DNA of 64,000 nt from Pleurocapsa sp. PCC 7327 (GTDB taxonomy: Bacteria; Cyanobacteriota; Cyanobacteriia; Cyanobacteriales; Microcystaceae), in assembly GCF_000317025.1 (NCBI RefSeq), contig NC_019689.1:2457501-2521500 (forward strand), written 5' to 3'. The notes below the pieces were generated by a model. It had not been told where the DNA came from. It made no database searches and saw only the letters and a list, made by a program, of their open reading frames with translations. The translations under genes and the position numbers were made by a program. Below are positions 1 through 8,207 of the stretch, one piece after another (the first letter of the stretch is position 1; every line of letters starts with the position of its first letter).

Positions 1-631
1 GAAGATGTCGATCGGCGACGATGAGAGTGACACTTCTCCCAGTTTGGCTAAAATTTTGCGCTAACTGGATGGCAACCGGACTCTCGCCAATGATGGATAA
101 GTTACCAGGAAGCGATTCTAACCTATCTTCTTGCCAAAGGTCATTAGGAGTGAGATAGCCAACTGCTTCTATTCCTAGAATGTCAGGGATAACAAAATGG
201 GAATCCGTCGCAATCAAATATTTTCGCGATCGCAGCTTTTTATGCCCCACGACGAACGCTTGACGGGGAAGTCGGCAAAATTCTCCCGAACCTCGGATGA
301 GATCGATTCCCAAGGATGCCAAAACTGCTGGAGCATGTCGTTCCGATAGAATGGCATTAACTTCTCGCGCCCAAGACGCGACTTGGGTTAATTGAATGCC
401 TAAGTTGGGAGTTGGCTGGTATACGCCGATTTGCACAGCCATATCCAACTGTCTGGATAAATGGGCTATGTGGCTGAAGGTTGAGTGATAAATCGTCTCA
501 CAGTCTCCCCAGCAGACCTTGAAAGGCTGTTCGACTAGGGCGACGCGAGCATTGAGAGAAGCAGCCGCGATAGCAGCAAAAATCCCTTCTGGACTGCCTC
601 CGATTACAACAAGGTCATATTCTACTGACAT
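1..631 (-). CDS. FAD-dependent pyridine nucleotide-disulfide oxidoreductase, N-terminal part (truncated by window edge)
   Basis: The reading frame starts at an ATG whose complement lies at 629-631 and runs leftwards out of the window, so about 210 residues are visible. The N-terminus reads MSVEYDLVVIGGSPEG, a Rossmann dinucleotide-binding loop of the two-dinucleotide-binding flavoprotein superfamily. A second stretch near residue 175 (SLPGNLSIIGESPVAIQLAQ) looks like the NAD(P)H-binding loop. The layout resembles mercuric reductase or dihydrolipoamide dehydrogenase-like proteins, but the position of the redox cysteines has only one visible Cys motif (VCWGDCE), so disulfide chemistry is uncertain. 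It follows cobD on the same strand, with a 50-base gap that holds a dispersed repeat tail. Substrate unknown. Confidence 0.8.
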   Translation of the reverse strand, partial: MSVEYDLVVIGGSPEGIFAAIAAASLNARVALVEQPFKVCWGDCETIYHSTFSHIAHLSRQLDMAVQIGVYQPTPNLGIQLTQVASWAREVNAILSERHAPAVLASLGIDLIRGSGEFCRLPRQAFVVGHKKLRSRKYLIATDSHFVIPDILGIEAVGYLTPNDLWQEDRLESLPGNLSIIGESPVAIQLAQNFSQTGRSVTLIVADRHL

Positions 632-640
632 GACAGTTGA

Positions 641-672
641 TTTTGGATGAAAGGATTTTAGATTTTGGATTG
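641..672 (-). repeat. Dispersed repeat family A, tail-only copy
   Basis: The stretch contains GATGAAAGGATTTTAG followed by ATTTTGGATTG. Nearly the same tail occurs at 8922-8950 just upstream of urtE, and at the ends of the longer copies at 3464-3560, 19322-19402 and 55443-55555. Here it fills most of the gap between cobD and the oxidoreductase start. Confidence 0.7.
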
Positions 673-681
673 ATTTTTTCC

Positions 682-1764
682 TTATTCCCCTTCTAAGCGA
701 TCGCCGATTTTAGCTAAAGCTTCTAGGAGCTTTTGATTATCTTCTTGGGAACGAACGGCGATGCGAAAGTAGCGATCGCCCAATTCGGGAAAGCTAAGAC
801 AGTCGCGAATGAGTAAACGAGCTTTTTTTAAGAGTGCTTTTTGCAATTGCGAACTGGATTGTTTGGTACGAACTAATAAAAAATTGGCGGCTCCCTCTAG
901 AGGATGCAATCCTGGCAAAGAGGACAGTCCTCGATACAGTTTTTCTCTAGTAGGGAGTAACCAATCCCAGGTTTGCGCCTGAAAAGTTCGATCTCGAACG
1001 ACTGCTGCTGCTGCCGCAGCAGCAAGCGTATTGACGGGCCAAGGATCGCGCCACCTTTGCCAACGTCGGAGACGATCGGGACGAGCAATTGCGTAACCCA
1101 AGCGCAGTCCGGGCAAGCTGTAGAATTTAGTGAGCGATCGCACGATTGCCAAATTGGGATAATCCTGCACCGCTGAGATGAGACTTTGTTGCTCCTGGGG
1201 AGGAAGAAAGTCCATAAATGCCTCATCTACGACCGTTAGAGCAAATCTGTCTAGGTAAGGCAGGAGCTTGTCCCGTAAAAACAACCTGCCCGTTGGATTG
1301 TGGGGATTGTTTAGCAGTAGTCCTGCCGATTTGGTATCGATGGAAGCGAGTTGAGCGGGGATTTCCTGCGCCTCACTCTCCAAATCTAGTAGGCAAGCTT
1401 GAATCCTCGCTCCAAAAGTTTTTAACGCCCGCCAGTAGTCGCCAAAAGCAGGCGTGACGATGTAAGTTACCTCTTGTTGGGACAATTCCCAGCTTGCCCA
1501 AGTGAGTAATTCTGCCGAGCCATTGCCAGGCAAAATCCAGTCTGGTGGTAGCTGATGGTATTGTGCCAAAGCGGATCGAAGCTGGGTGTAGTCAGGGTCT
1601 GGATAGGCAGTGAGTGCCGCCAATCCTTCCTGGATTGCCGCGATCGCGCTAGGCGGCGGTCCCAACGGATTGATACTGGCAGAGAAATCGATAATGAGGG
1701 ATGCCGGACAGCCTGTGATTTGAGCTGCCCAAGCTAAGTTTCCTCCATGAATGGGTCGGTTCAA
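682..1764 (-). CDS. cobD: L-threonine-O-3-phosphate decarboxylase-like PLP enzyme (CobD/CobC family)
   Basis: A 360-residue fold-type I aminotransferase-like protein. The N-terminus (MNRPIHGGNLAWAAQ, then DFSASINPLGPP) is characteristic of CobD, which makes (R)-1-amino-2-propanol phosphate for the cobalamin nucleotide loop, rather than of histidinol-phosphate aminotransferase. Visible PLP residues are NNPHNPTGR at 152-160, DEAF at 180-183 and the Schiff-base lysine K213 in SLTKFYSLPGLRLGY. The only start consistent with the family N-terminus is a TTG, 28 bases after the HU stop codon, with no clear Shine-Dalgarno; translation after HU may rely on read-through initiation. The alternative is a HisC-like paralogue, which I consider less likely. 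Confidence 0.85.
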   Translation of the reverse strand: MNRPIHGGNLAWAAQITGCPASLIIDFSASINPLGPPPSAIAAIQEGLAALTAYPDPDYTQLRSALAQYHQLPPDWILPGNGSAELLTWASWELSQQEVTYIVTPAFGDYWRALKTFGARIQACLLDLESEAQEIPAQLASIDTKSAGLLLNNPHNPTGRLFLRDKLLPYLDRFALTVVDEAFMDFLPPQEQQSLISAVQDYPNLAIVRSLTKFYSLPGLRLGYAIARPDRLRRWQRWRDPWPVNTLAAAAAAAVVRDRTFQAQTWDWLLPTREKLYRGLSSLPGLHPLEGAANFLLVRTKQSSSQLQKALLKKARLLIRDCLSFPELGDRYFRIAVRSQEDNQKLLEALAKIGDRLEGE

Positions 1765-1791
1765 GCTTGCTACTGTCGGTCGGAGTGGGAA

Positions 1792-2070
1792 TTATTTTGT
1801 CGCTACTTTCTCTTTGAAAAGCTTACCTGCCGAAAAAGCCGGAACGATGGTTTCTGGAATCACCATCTTTTCGTTAGTCTTCGGGTTGCGACCTTCTCTG
1901 GCTTTGCGATGGCGTGCCTCGAAGGAACCAAACCCGACTAGAGTAACTTTATCCCCGGCAGAAACTGCTTCCATGATCGCCTCAATTGCAGCCGTCAGCA
2001 CTGCATCGGCTTGTTTTTTGGTAACAGTTGCTTTCTGAGCGACTTTATCGACTAATTCGCCTTTATTCAT
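1792..2070 (-). CDS. hup: DNA-binding protein HU
   Basis: A 92-residue protein, the normal HU length. It opens MNKGELVDKVAQKATVTKKQ and carries the DNA-arm consensus GFGSFEARHRKAREGRNPKT and the C-terminal VPAFSAGKLFKEKV. HU is a dimeric nucleoid protein that bends DNA with little sequence preference. The ATG is preceded by GGAGATTTGTAA, a good ribosome site. It stands alone behind a 455-base AT-rich upstream region, with cobD starting 28 bases after its stop. Confidence 0.97.
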   Translation of the reverse strand: MNKGELVDKVAQKATVTKKQADAVLTAAIEAIMEAVSAGDKVTLVGFGSFEARHRKAREGRNPKTNEKMVIPETIVPAFSAGKLFKEKVATK

Positions 2071-2525
2071 TTACAAATCTCCTTTTTTGCTTGTTTTTGT
2101 TGTTTTTAGGTTCGATCGCTTAAGATGAACCCAAGGGATTTTGTGAGATTCTTTGAATCTATCTGATTAAAATTGCGCGATCGATCTCTGAAATCCCGAT
2201 AGATTCAAAGTTTCACTGCATTATTCTAAGCTCTATTTGCTCGATCTGGATCGTTAAAACCTTGTTTTTATGTAGATTTCAATAATTTTTTGTTTTTTCT
2301 TATCTCTAATTCGTAAATTTCCGATGTCCGAGCAACCGTTCTAAGTGGCTCAAAAGTAGTCTAGATAAAGGATTGAGGCTCTAAAGCACAACAGGAGCAT
2401 CTCAAGCACAACAAAAGCGATTGTGAAGAAAGACAAACAAGAAACCTTAGCGAGATAGTGCGATCGCCTCTCATAATTTCAATAAAATAGTAATAATAGG
2501 TAAATCTACTAGAGAAAAAATACTT
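2071..2525. other. AT-rich intergenic region between divergent hup and LuxR-type gene
   Basis: 455 bases without a supportable gene. It must hold the promoters of hup (leftward) and of the LuxR-type gene (rightward). It is rich in poly-T stretches around 2270-2300 and has isolated GATCG motifs; no strong -35/-10 pair, operator or hairpin could be singled out. Confidence 0.6.
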
Positions 2526-2816
2526 ATGAATAGCGAGCGATCTCAAACTCCTGCCTCCCTTTCGGATAGGGAATTGGAAATTCTCGATTTAGTGGCAAAT
2601 GGCTTAACCAACGATCAAATTGCTAAAGCACTGGAGATTAGCAAGCGAACGGTTGATAACCATGTTAGCAATATTCTGAAAAAGACTAGCACCGAGAACC
2701 GGGTGGAACTGGTGCGCTGGGCATTACACTGGGGGAAAGTCTGCCTAAATGACGTTAATTGTTGTGCCTTACCTCTTTCCAGTCCGCAAACCAGTTCTCA
2801 ACAAGCACTTTCCTAA
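2526..2816 (+). CDS. Short LuxR/NarL-type helix-turn-helix regulator
   Basis: A 96-residue protein that is little more than a GerE-type DNA-binding domain (about residues 12-75): LSDRELEILDLVANGLTNDQ, then IAKALEISKRTVDNHVSNIL and the family ending ENRVELVRWALHWGKVC. There is no receiver or other sensory domain, so it would act as an orphan DNA-binding protein, as is common for small cyanobacterial LuxR-type proteins. Its last 68 bases overlap the next gene in another frame, so the two are probably co-transcribed and perhaps translationally coupled. Targets unknown. Confidence 0.85.
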   Translation: MNSERSQTPASLSDRELEILDLVANGLTNDQIAKALEISKRTVDNHVSNILKKTSTENRVELVRWALHWGKVCLNDVNCCALPLSSPQTSSQQALS

Positions 2817-3348
2817 GCTTGAAAATTTTTGTCAAACGCTTTTGGCAATCGGTTTGATTGCTGGGATGAGTAGTTGCAGTGATGCTAGTCTTGTCACCTC
2901 ACCTCCACAGAATTTTGGTTCCAGCCTCAATACTACCGCAGCAGAACAACATCCTCGTTTCTCTTACGATGGTCGCTATTTAGTGTTGGCTTCCGACCGT
3001 CAAGCTCAGAGAAATATTTTACTTTACGATCTGCCAAATCAGCGCTTCATCCCACTGCCGGGATTGAATCAACCCGGTATCATGCACGACTTGCCCGATA
3101 TTAGTGCAGACGGTCGCTATATTGTTTATGTTTCCGAGAACTCAGGCAGACCGGATATTTTTATTTACGACCGCCACACACAACAAACGGAAAAAATATC
3201 TAAAGATTGGTTGGGCGAAGTACGCAATCCAACCATCAGCGGAAACGGACGGTTCGTTGCTTTTGAAACCAACCGTACCGGACAATGGGATATCGTCATT
3301 TACGACCGAGGCGCGAACGCAGAACTATCTCTGCCGCAGAGGAATTAG
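2749..3348 (+). CDS. TolB-like beta-propeller lipoprotein
   Basis: A 199-residue protein. The hydrophobic stretch LLAIGLIAGMSSC at about 32-44 looks like a lipoprotein signal with the lipid-bearing Cys at about 44. Then come three WD40-like/PD40 blades: HPRFSYDGRYLVLASDR, LPDISADGRYIVYVSENSGR and NPTISGNGRFVAFETNR, each followed by an IxxYDR-type strand. Such repeats occur in TolB and in small cyanobacterial periplasmic lipoproteins. With only three blades it cannot close a normal propeller alone and may oligomerise. The start codon lies inside the LuxR gene; a GTG five codons later is an alternative. No TolA/Pal partner is visible nearby. Confidence 0.75.
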   Translation: MTLIVVPYLFPVRKPVLNKHFPKLENFCQTLLAIGLIAGMSSCSDASLVTSPPQNFGSSLNTTAAEQHPRFSYDGRYLVLASDRQAQRNILLYDLPNQRFIPLPGLNQPGIMHDLPDISADGRYIVYVSENSGRPDIFIYDRHTQQTEKISKDWLGEVRNPTISGNGRFVAFETNRTGQWDIVIYDRGANAELSLPQRN

Positions 3349-3396
3349 GAGAAGTCGGAAGTCGGAGGTTAGAAGCCAGGGGAGACAAGGAGACAA

Positions 3397-3430
3397 GGGG
3401 AGTGTGGGGAGACTGGGAGACAATTAACTA
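3397..3430 (+). repeat. Dispersed repeat family B, copy 1
   Basis: GGGGAGTGTGGGGAGACTGG followed by GAGACAATTAACTA. Related stretches occur at 19203-19246, 24740-24778 and, reversed, at 48648-48719, 55620-55708 and 59841-59925. All lie shortly after a stop codon or between genes. Confidence 0.75.
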
Positions 3431-3459
3431 CTAACTACTAACTACTAACTACTAACTAC
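3425..3459. repeat. Heptanucleotide tandem repeat, TAACTAC x5
   Basis: Five perfect head-to-tail copies of TAACTAC. This is the type of short tandemly repeated repetitive (STRR) sequence known from cyanobacterial genomes. It directly continues repeat family B. Single or double copies of the same heptamer are seen at the other family B sites. Confidence 0.9.
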
Positions 3460-3463
3460 TCAC

Positions 3464-3560
3464 CAATCCAAAATCCGATCCCCCCAACCCCCCCTTATCA
3501 AGGGGAATAAAAAAGGGGGATTCCAAAATCCTTTCATCAAAGAACTAATGATTAATGACA
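3464..3560 (+). repeat. Dispersed repeat family A, full copy 1
   Basis: The copy reads AATCCAAAATCCGATCCCCC, a C-rich arm, the hairpin CCCCTTATCAAGGGG, a G-rich arm, and then GATTCCAAAATCCTTTCATC. The C-rich and G-rich arms can pair around the inner hairpin. It lies between the lipoprotein gene and the convergent low-complexity gene. Other copies are at 19322-19402 and, reversed, 55443-55555. Confidence 0.8.
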
Positions 3561-3584
3561 ACTGACCAGTCCCTAATTGTAGGG

Positions 3585-4763
3585 TTAATAATTCCTTTGA
3601 TTTTGATATTGAGGAGGTACGACATTAGTGCTGTAGTTTGGCTGTCTGAGCTGATTCTGAGTAACAGGGGGAGTTTGTTGGACGGGGCTATTAAGGTAAG
3701 GAGATGGATAGTTTGGCGTAGAAGATTGAGCTGGATTGGTTTGGACGGGATTGTTGAGATAGGGGGATTGATAAGGCTGGCTGGGTTGTTGAGCTTGCTG
3801 AGCTAAATTTGGCGTTTGAACGGGTGTGTTGCGGTAAGGATTAAAAGAAGGATCGTAATATTGAGATGACTGCATTGAAGAGGAAGATAGTCCTGGCAGT
3901 CCCATATTGCCTTGCGTTGGAGCATTATTATAGTAAGGCTGGTAGGGCTGAGTGGGAGGTTGACCGACGGTGGGTTCGTTAGAAAAATTATTGCTGGTTG
4001 GCTGAGGTCGACTGAGTGGATTGACTTGTTTTCGCCCAGTAGAATCCTGTTGTTCGGGCGAAGTTGTAGCAGCCGAAGTAGAGCCAGCGCCAGTCGAAGA
4101 TCTTTGATTCATTGCATCTTGTAATGCATTATTTGGGAGAGTTGTCGATCTAGGCTTTGTTAATACATCAAGAGAAGATGGCTGTATCTGACTGATTGAA
4201 GGATTTTGATTATTTTGTTTCTGAGAATTGGTGTTAGGCGAAGTAGGCGCTGAAGAGTTATTGAGATTGGGAACCAGAGGCATAAAAATTTGAGGCGATT
4301 CTGGCTCTTTTTTCGCTTGCTCTGCTGGCTTTCCAGTCAATCGACTTAAGACATCGGTGTTAGCGGTAGATGTCGTCTTATCCATTCCTTTTTGTGTTCC
4401 CAAGCCAGGCATGGGATCGCCATTGGGATTAATATTAGCATTATTGAGGGGATTTGTTAGCCTTAACTGCTCCTCCTGCCTCTGAGCTTCCTGGGATAGC
4501 GATTGTAAAGGCATCTCTAACCCGATGTCTGGGTTGCTTGCATTGTTTGGATTATTGCCAAGCATATTGGCTACCCCGTCCGGCTGCTCGAAATCGGTAT
4601 TGAGCCATTCTGGGTGCTTGCTATATTGCCAAAAGCACAACGCGAGAACGGCAAAAATACTTGGCGGTCCCCAAAAGCTAAAGCGTCGAAAAGGTTTTAA
4701 ACCAGCTTTGAAATAGCGCCAGACTGAAAGAGGGTTTTTAGGAGATCTCATAAGCCAATTCAA
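3585..4763 (-). CDS. Low-complexity Pro/Gln/Asn-rich membrane-anchored protein of unknown function
   Basis: A 392-residue protein that I do not recognise. Residues 1-28 are basic, followed by one hydrophobic segment at about 30-47 (FWGPPSIFAVLALCFWQY). The rest is a hydrophilic, disordered-looking tail dominated by P, Q, N, S and T. The C-terminal quarter holds four degenerate repeats around PYxNxPVQ: YQPYYNNAPTQ, FNPYRNTPVQTP, YQSPYLNNPVQ and YPSPYLNSPVQ. The architecture fits a single-pass protein with an extended periplasmic arm, for example a cell-wall or secretion linker, but this is inference. The gene is alone, bounded by repeats on one side and a 345-base gap on the other. Confidence 0.6.
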   Translation of the reverse strand: MNWLMRSPKNPLSVWRYFKAGLKPFRRFSFWGPPSIFAVLALCFWQYSKHPEWLNTDFEQPDGVANMLGNNPNNASNPDIGLEMPLQSLSQEAQRQEEQLRLTNPLNNANINPNGDPMPGLGTQKGMDKTTSTANTDVLSRLTGKPAEQAKKEPESPQIFMPLVPNLNNSSAPTSPNTNSQKQNNQNPSISQIQPSSLDVLTKPRSTTLPNNALQDAMNQRSSTGAGSTSAATTSPEQQDSTGRKQVNPLSRPQPTSNNFSNEPTVGQPPTQPYQPYYNNAPTQGNMGLPGLSSSSMQSSQYYDPSFNPYRNTPVQTPNLAQQAQQPSQPYQSPYLNNPVQTNPAQSSTPNYPSPYLNSPVQQTPPVTQNQLRQPNYSTNVVPPQYQNQRNY

Positions 4764-5108
4764 GGATAATTTAGCTCGAGCCAGACTTTTGCGTCTAAAT
4801 CTATATTAAATCGTTACTAAATGTCGTCAACTCCCGACGCTCGATCGCTCTAGCCCAAGGTTAAGACAATCGATGTCCAATTTCAACCGAACTCTTCATT
4901 AATTTTTTTTTAAGCATTAATCTAAAATCTTACCAATTAGTCTTTAAGATGCGATAGATAACCTGGCGTAAACAGGGACTTGTCAAGCTTTCCCCTTTTA
5001 GAGCAAGTTGCAGTTGATTGAAGTCCGCGACCCTTAGCTTCCAAATTTCCGGCAAGATGTCCCTTAATTTCCTTAAAAAACGCTAAATGCGCTCTAATAG
5101 CAAGATTT
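4764..5108. other. Intergenic region between divergent genes
   Basis: 345 bases with no supportable gene. It should contain promoters for the low-complexity gene (leftward) and the broken glycosyltransferase (rightward). It includes a poly-T run near 4910. No operator, hairpin or repeat stands out. Confidence 0.5.
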
Positions 5109-6779
5109 ATGTTTAAGGCTGAAAATCATTTGCCAAAAGAACTGCGTTTTTTTATCGTAACTGTCTTGGTTGTCGGAATAGTTTTTAGATTTATCAATAT
5201 CAATAAAAAAGATTATTGGAATGACGAGATCTATACTTCGTTGCGAATTTCTGGTTATACGAGTCGTGAAGTCAAACAGCAAGTCTATACAGGTCGTCAA
5301 ATTAGCGTTGAAGAACTGCTTCGGTATCAATCTGTTAATCCTGATAAAAGCGTAATCGATACGGTTAAAGGGTTAGCTAAAGAAGAAGCTCAACTGCCAC
5401 CACTCTATTTTGTGATGGTCAGATTATGGGCGCAATGGCTTGGAAGTTCGGTGGCGATGGTGCGAAGCTTGTCGGCTGTAATGAGTTTATTTGCCTTTCC
5501 TTGTCTCTATTGGCTGTGCTTGGAATTATTTGACTCGCCGATGGTAGGAAGTGTAGCAGTAATGCTATTAGCTGCTTCGCCTTTTCAGGTTTTATATGCT
5601 CAGGAAGCAAGGATGTACAGTTTGTGGTCAATACAAGTTTTGTTGACCAGTACGGCATTTCTCAGAGCCATACGCCTTAATACTAAATTTAGTTGGGGCA
5701 TTTATGCAGCAACTATAGTTTTAGGACTATACACCCACCTTTTATCTACATTAGTCATCATTATTAGTCATCATTATTATTAGTCATCATTGGTCAGGGA
5801 GTTTCTTTAAGTATTTTAGAAAGATTTAAAGGGACTAAAAAAAGCTTTTCTTATCTAATTTGTTTAGCGATCGCACTTCTTTGTTTTACTCCCTGGCTTT
5901 TCATTATATTGTATTATTTTAATGGAATAAAATCTGCTCTTGCTTGGCTCAACACTTCATCTAATTTTTCAGAAATATTTAATCAATTTATTATCCATAT
6001 CTGCGAATCGCTAGTCGATCTGGGATTTTTGGACAAGGATATTTACTTACTCAATCTCAAAATTCCTAATTTAAATTATGATAGTCACTTGCAACCAATT
6101 ATAATAATCCTCATAGGATATTCTCTTTATTTTTTGTGTCGTAGAACTCCGATAAAAGTCTGGCTATTTGTCTTAATTCTAATTATTGTAACTCCACTGC
6201 TGTTGGCTTTAAGAGATATAATCGCTAACTCACAAAGTTTAGGTCACGCTAGATATATAGTACCTTGCTATTTAGGAATTCAGTTATCTCTTGCCTACCT
6301 TTTTGCTACTCAAATAAGTCAAATATCGATTAGGGCATGGTCAAAAAAGTTTTGGCAGTTGGCTACGGTTTTGTTAATTTCAGGAGGTATATTATCCTGT
6401 GCAATTAGCTCTCAAGCACTAACTTGGTCAAACAAATACAATAGCAATCAATATCAAGCCGCCCGTGTTATTAATCAATGCGATCGCCCATTACTAATCA
6501 GCGATGTTAAATTTACTAAAGTCCTATCTCTTAGCCATTTACTCAAGCCAAAAGCACAGTTTCAGTTGATAAAAAATTCCAATTTTTTTTAAGTTTCCTA
6601 GTGACTTCAGCAATTTCAGTGATACTTTCTTATTTAAACCTTCTAAACTACTAAAAGAGACAATAGATAAAAAAATAGCTCGCGAACAATTTACTGTAAA
6701 AAAAGAAGCAGGATTGTGGCAAGTAAAAATAGGCAATAAAGAATCGTTGACTAAAATAATTCAGAATTCTGAATTATGA
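5109..6779 (+). pseudogene. GT39-like (ArnT/PMT-type) membrane glycosyltransferase, broken by two frameshifts
   Basis: The first part (5109-5783) encodes an N-terminal hydrophobic segment, then NDEIYTSLRISGY (the acidic loop motif typical of GT-C/GT39 enzymes) and later AQEARMYSLWS, another family signature. It stops after LVIIISHHYY because of a tandem repeat at 5751-5791. The frame then shifts, and the sequence continues as VIIGQGVSLSILERF through several membrane helices to 6592. There the eight-T run at 6583-6590 shifts the frame again, and KFPSDFSNFSDTF continues to a TGA at 6777-6779 in the original frame. All three pieces join into one plausible protein of about 547 residues. Such enzymes transfer sugars from polyprenyl-phosphate donors outside the membrane. 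The gene is either decayed, phase-variable or affected by sequencing error; the current sequence cannot give a full-length product. Confidence 0.85.
5751..5791 (+). repeat. Imperfect tandem repeat TTAGTCATCATT x3 inside a coding sequence
   Basis: Units are TTAGTCATCATTA (13 nt), TTAGTCATCATTATTA (16 nt) and TTAGTCATCATT. Removing the first two units (29 nt) restores one reading frame, giving LVII followed by GQGVSL. The extra 29 nt is not a multiple of three, so it causes the first frameshift of the glycosyltransferase. Confidence 0.9.
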
Positions 6780-6814
6780 ACTATTAATTATTCGGTTACA
6801 TTGAGATGTTTCAC

Positions 6815-6851
6815 TTCGTTCAACATGACAGTTGATACTTTTGAGACAACC
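6815..6851 (-). repeat. Dispersed repeat family C, copy 1
   Basis: TTCGTTCAACATGACAGTTG followed by ATACTTTTGAGACAACC. A shorter version is at 12555-12582. Both copies end a few bases downstream of the stop codon of a minus-strand gene (hydrolase here, urtB there). Confidence 0.7.
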
Positions 6852-6853
6852 AC

Positions 6854-7585
6854 TCAGGCGAGTTGATGGTTGGTAAGAGATTTCCCCGCTTGATGCCAAA
6901 ACTGAAGGATTTGCCTACCGACTAACTGAGGATGGTAGTAATGGAAAAAGTGATGTCCTCCTGGACATTCCCAGATGAGATCGCCTTCTTTCATCCAAGC
7001 TTTCCATCCTTGCAAAGCCATGGGATCGACGATGAGATCGTCTTTACTTCCGCATACCATCAAGGGAACCGATACGCCGCCAGAAGGGATGCTGGCTTTT
7101 CGGTAAAGAGAATGGGGTGAGGGAGAAGAATTTAAATCTTGTTCTAGAAGTCGGATTAAAGTATGAGTGCTATTTTTTTCTTGAAAGCCAAACAAATTCT
7201 GAACCATTTTGGCAAGAATCATTCGACGACTGCATGGCAAAAGCTGATACATGGCATAGTAATGAGCTTGCCAGTCAATGGCTGGATGCACTCCTACGGC
7301 AAGTAGAGTTAGAGATTTGACCCTTTCTGGATGTTGGCGTGCATATAGCAATCCTAACAATCCTCCCGTGCTGTGACCGATGAGATGTATTGGCTGTCGG
7401 CAGGATTTAAGATAATCGTGAAGCAGCACTAGAGCGATATCTAAAGAACTGGGTTCGTCCGGATTTTGGAGATATTCCCATTGTGCGATAGAAACTTGAT
7501 GCGATAGGTAACGAATCAAAAAGCGATCGAAGCGTTGAAAACTAGGACTCACATTTATCCAAAGAACATCGGTTTGTACGGACAT
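6854..7585 (-). CDS. Alpha/beta-fold hydrolase
   Basis: The nucleophile elbow GHSTGG lies about residue 73 (counted from the start chosen here) in LIGHSTGGLLGLLYARQHPE. The acid is probably in VCGSKDDLIVDP and the base His in CPGGHHFFHYY, giving a complete Ser-Asp-His triad. The substrate cannot be told. A longer frame begins at 7648, but the ATG at 7583-7585 (MSVQTDVLWIN) is preceded by GAGGAGAAGTTAT, a strong ribosome site, so I place the start there (243 residues). The gene is alone on the minus strand; repeat family C lies just after its stop codon. Confidence 0.85.
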   Translation of the reverse strand: MSVQTDVLWINVSPSFQRFDRFLIRYLSHQVSIAQWEYLQNPDEPSSLDIALVLLHDYLKSCRQPIHLIGHSTGGLLGLLYARQHPERVKSLTLLAVGVHPAIDWQAHYYAMYQLLPCSRRMILAKMVQNLFGFQEKNSTHTLIRLLEQDLNSSPSPHSLYRKASIPSGGVSVPLMVCGSKDDLIVDPMALQGWKAWMKEGDLIWECPGGHHFFHYYHPQLVGRQILQFWHQAGKSLTNHQLA

Positions 7586-8207
7586 ATAACTTCTCCTCAA
7601 GAAAGCTGAGATAGATTTTTGGTAATAGTCTCCTGTGAAAAAAAACACGGCGACTGCAAGGAATTTGATTAGCGAGCCAACTAAGAGTCATACATAAGTT
7701 CCAAGAAATAATTTCAATCCCACTACCTTCTACTTCTTAGTTTAATATCAGTTTCGCGATCGGTTAATAATTATGAGTTATTAGCCGATCGCTATTTAGA
7801 TTCCAACTCAGTTTTTAATTAAGAAACTCATTTTTTAATGCGATCTTTATCCAAATAACCAGGACATTGTTGAATAATTAGTTATTGCTCCTAGAGGTAA
7901 AAGTTTGCGATCGCAATGAGTTACAAGAATTTTTTCTTAGCAATGGCTAATTTTCTAGGACTGTTTCATTCATTGCACAATCCGCCTGGAAATTGATTTC
8001 CAGGCTAACATCTAAAGTCCGTTTAAACGGACTTAAAGCAATTAACCCAGTTGGTTTAAACCAGCTTCTGTTATTGGTTCCAAGGAATTCATTTCTTAGC
8101 AGATTCATCGAGCATTTTTATAGCTCTGTTATTCTAGGGCGGTAAAAAAATGCTATAGAATCTCCCTTCCTTTTACCTTGTCCCGAAGAGGCTTTAACAA
8201 TCTAGAT
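7586..8207. other. Intergenic region with palindromic element
   Basis: About 620 bases without a supportable gene, between the hydrolase start and the urtE stop. The left part is AT-rich and holds the hydrolase promoter. The right part carries the three-palindrome element at 7984-8063, which may also end urt operon transcription. Confidence 0.6.
7984..8063. repeat. Multi-hairpin palindromic element, copy 1
   Basis: Three consecutive inverted repeats: GCCTGGAAA-TTGA-TTTCCAGGC (7984-8005), the perfect 20-mer AAGTCCGTTTAAACGGACTT (8015-8034) and TGGTTTAAACCA (8052-8063). The first two match in layout, but not in stem sequence, the element at 31398-31447. It resembles the REP/MITE-like palindromes frequent between cyanobacterial genes and lies 145 bases downstream of urtE. 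Confidence 0.8.

Noticed and set aside
2749-2816. Frameshift between the LuxR-type gene and the TolB-like gene
   Set aside because: Both proteins are complete on their own, and the overlap is normal for coupled genes; there is no domain split between them.
3425-3459. CRISPR array at the TAACTAC run
   Set aside because: Units are seven bases with no spacers; it is a simple tandem repeat.
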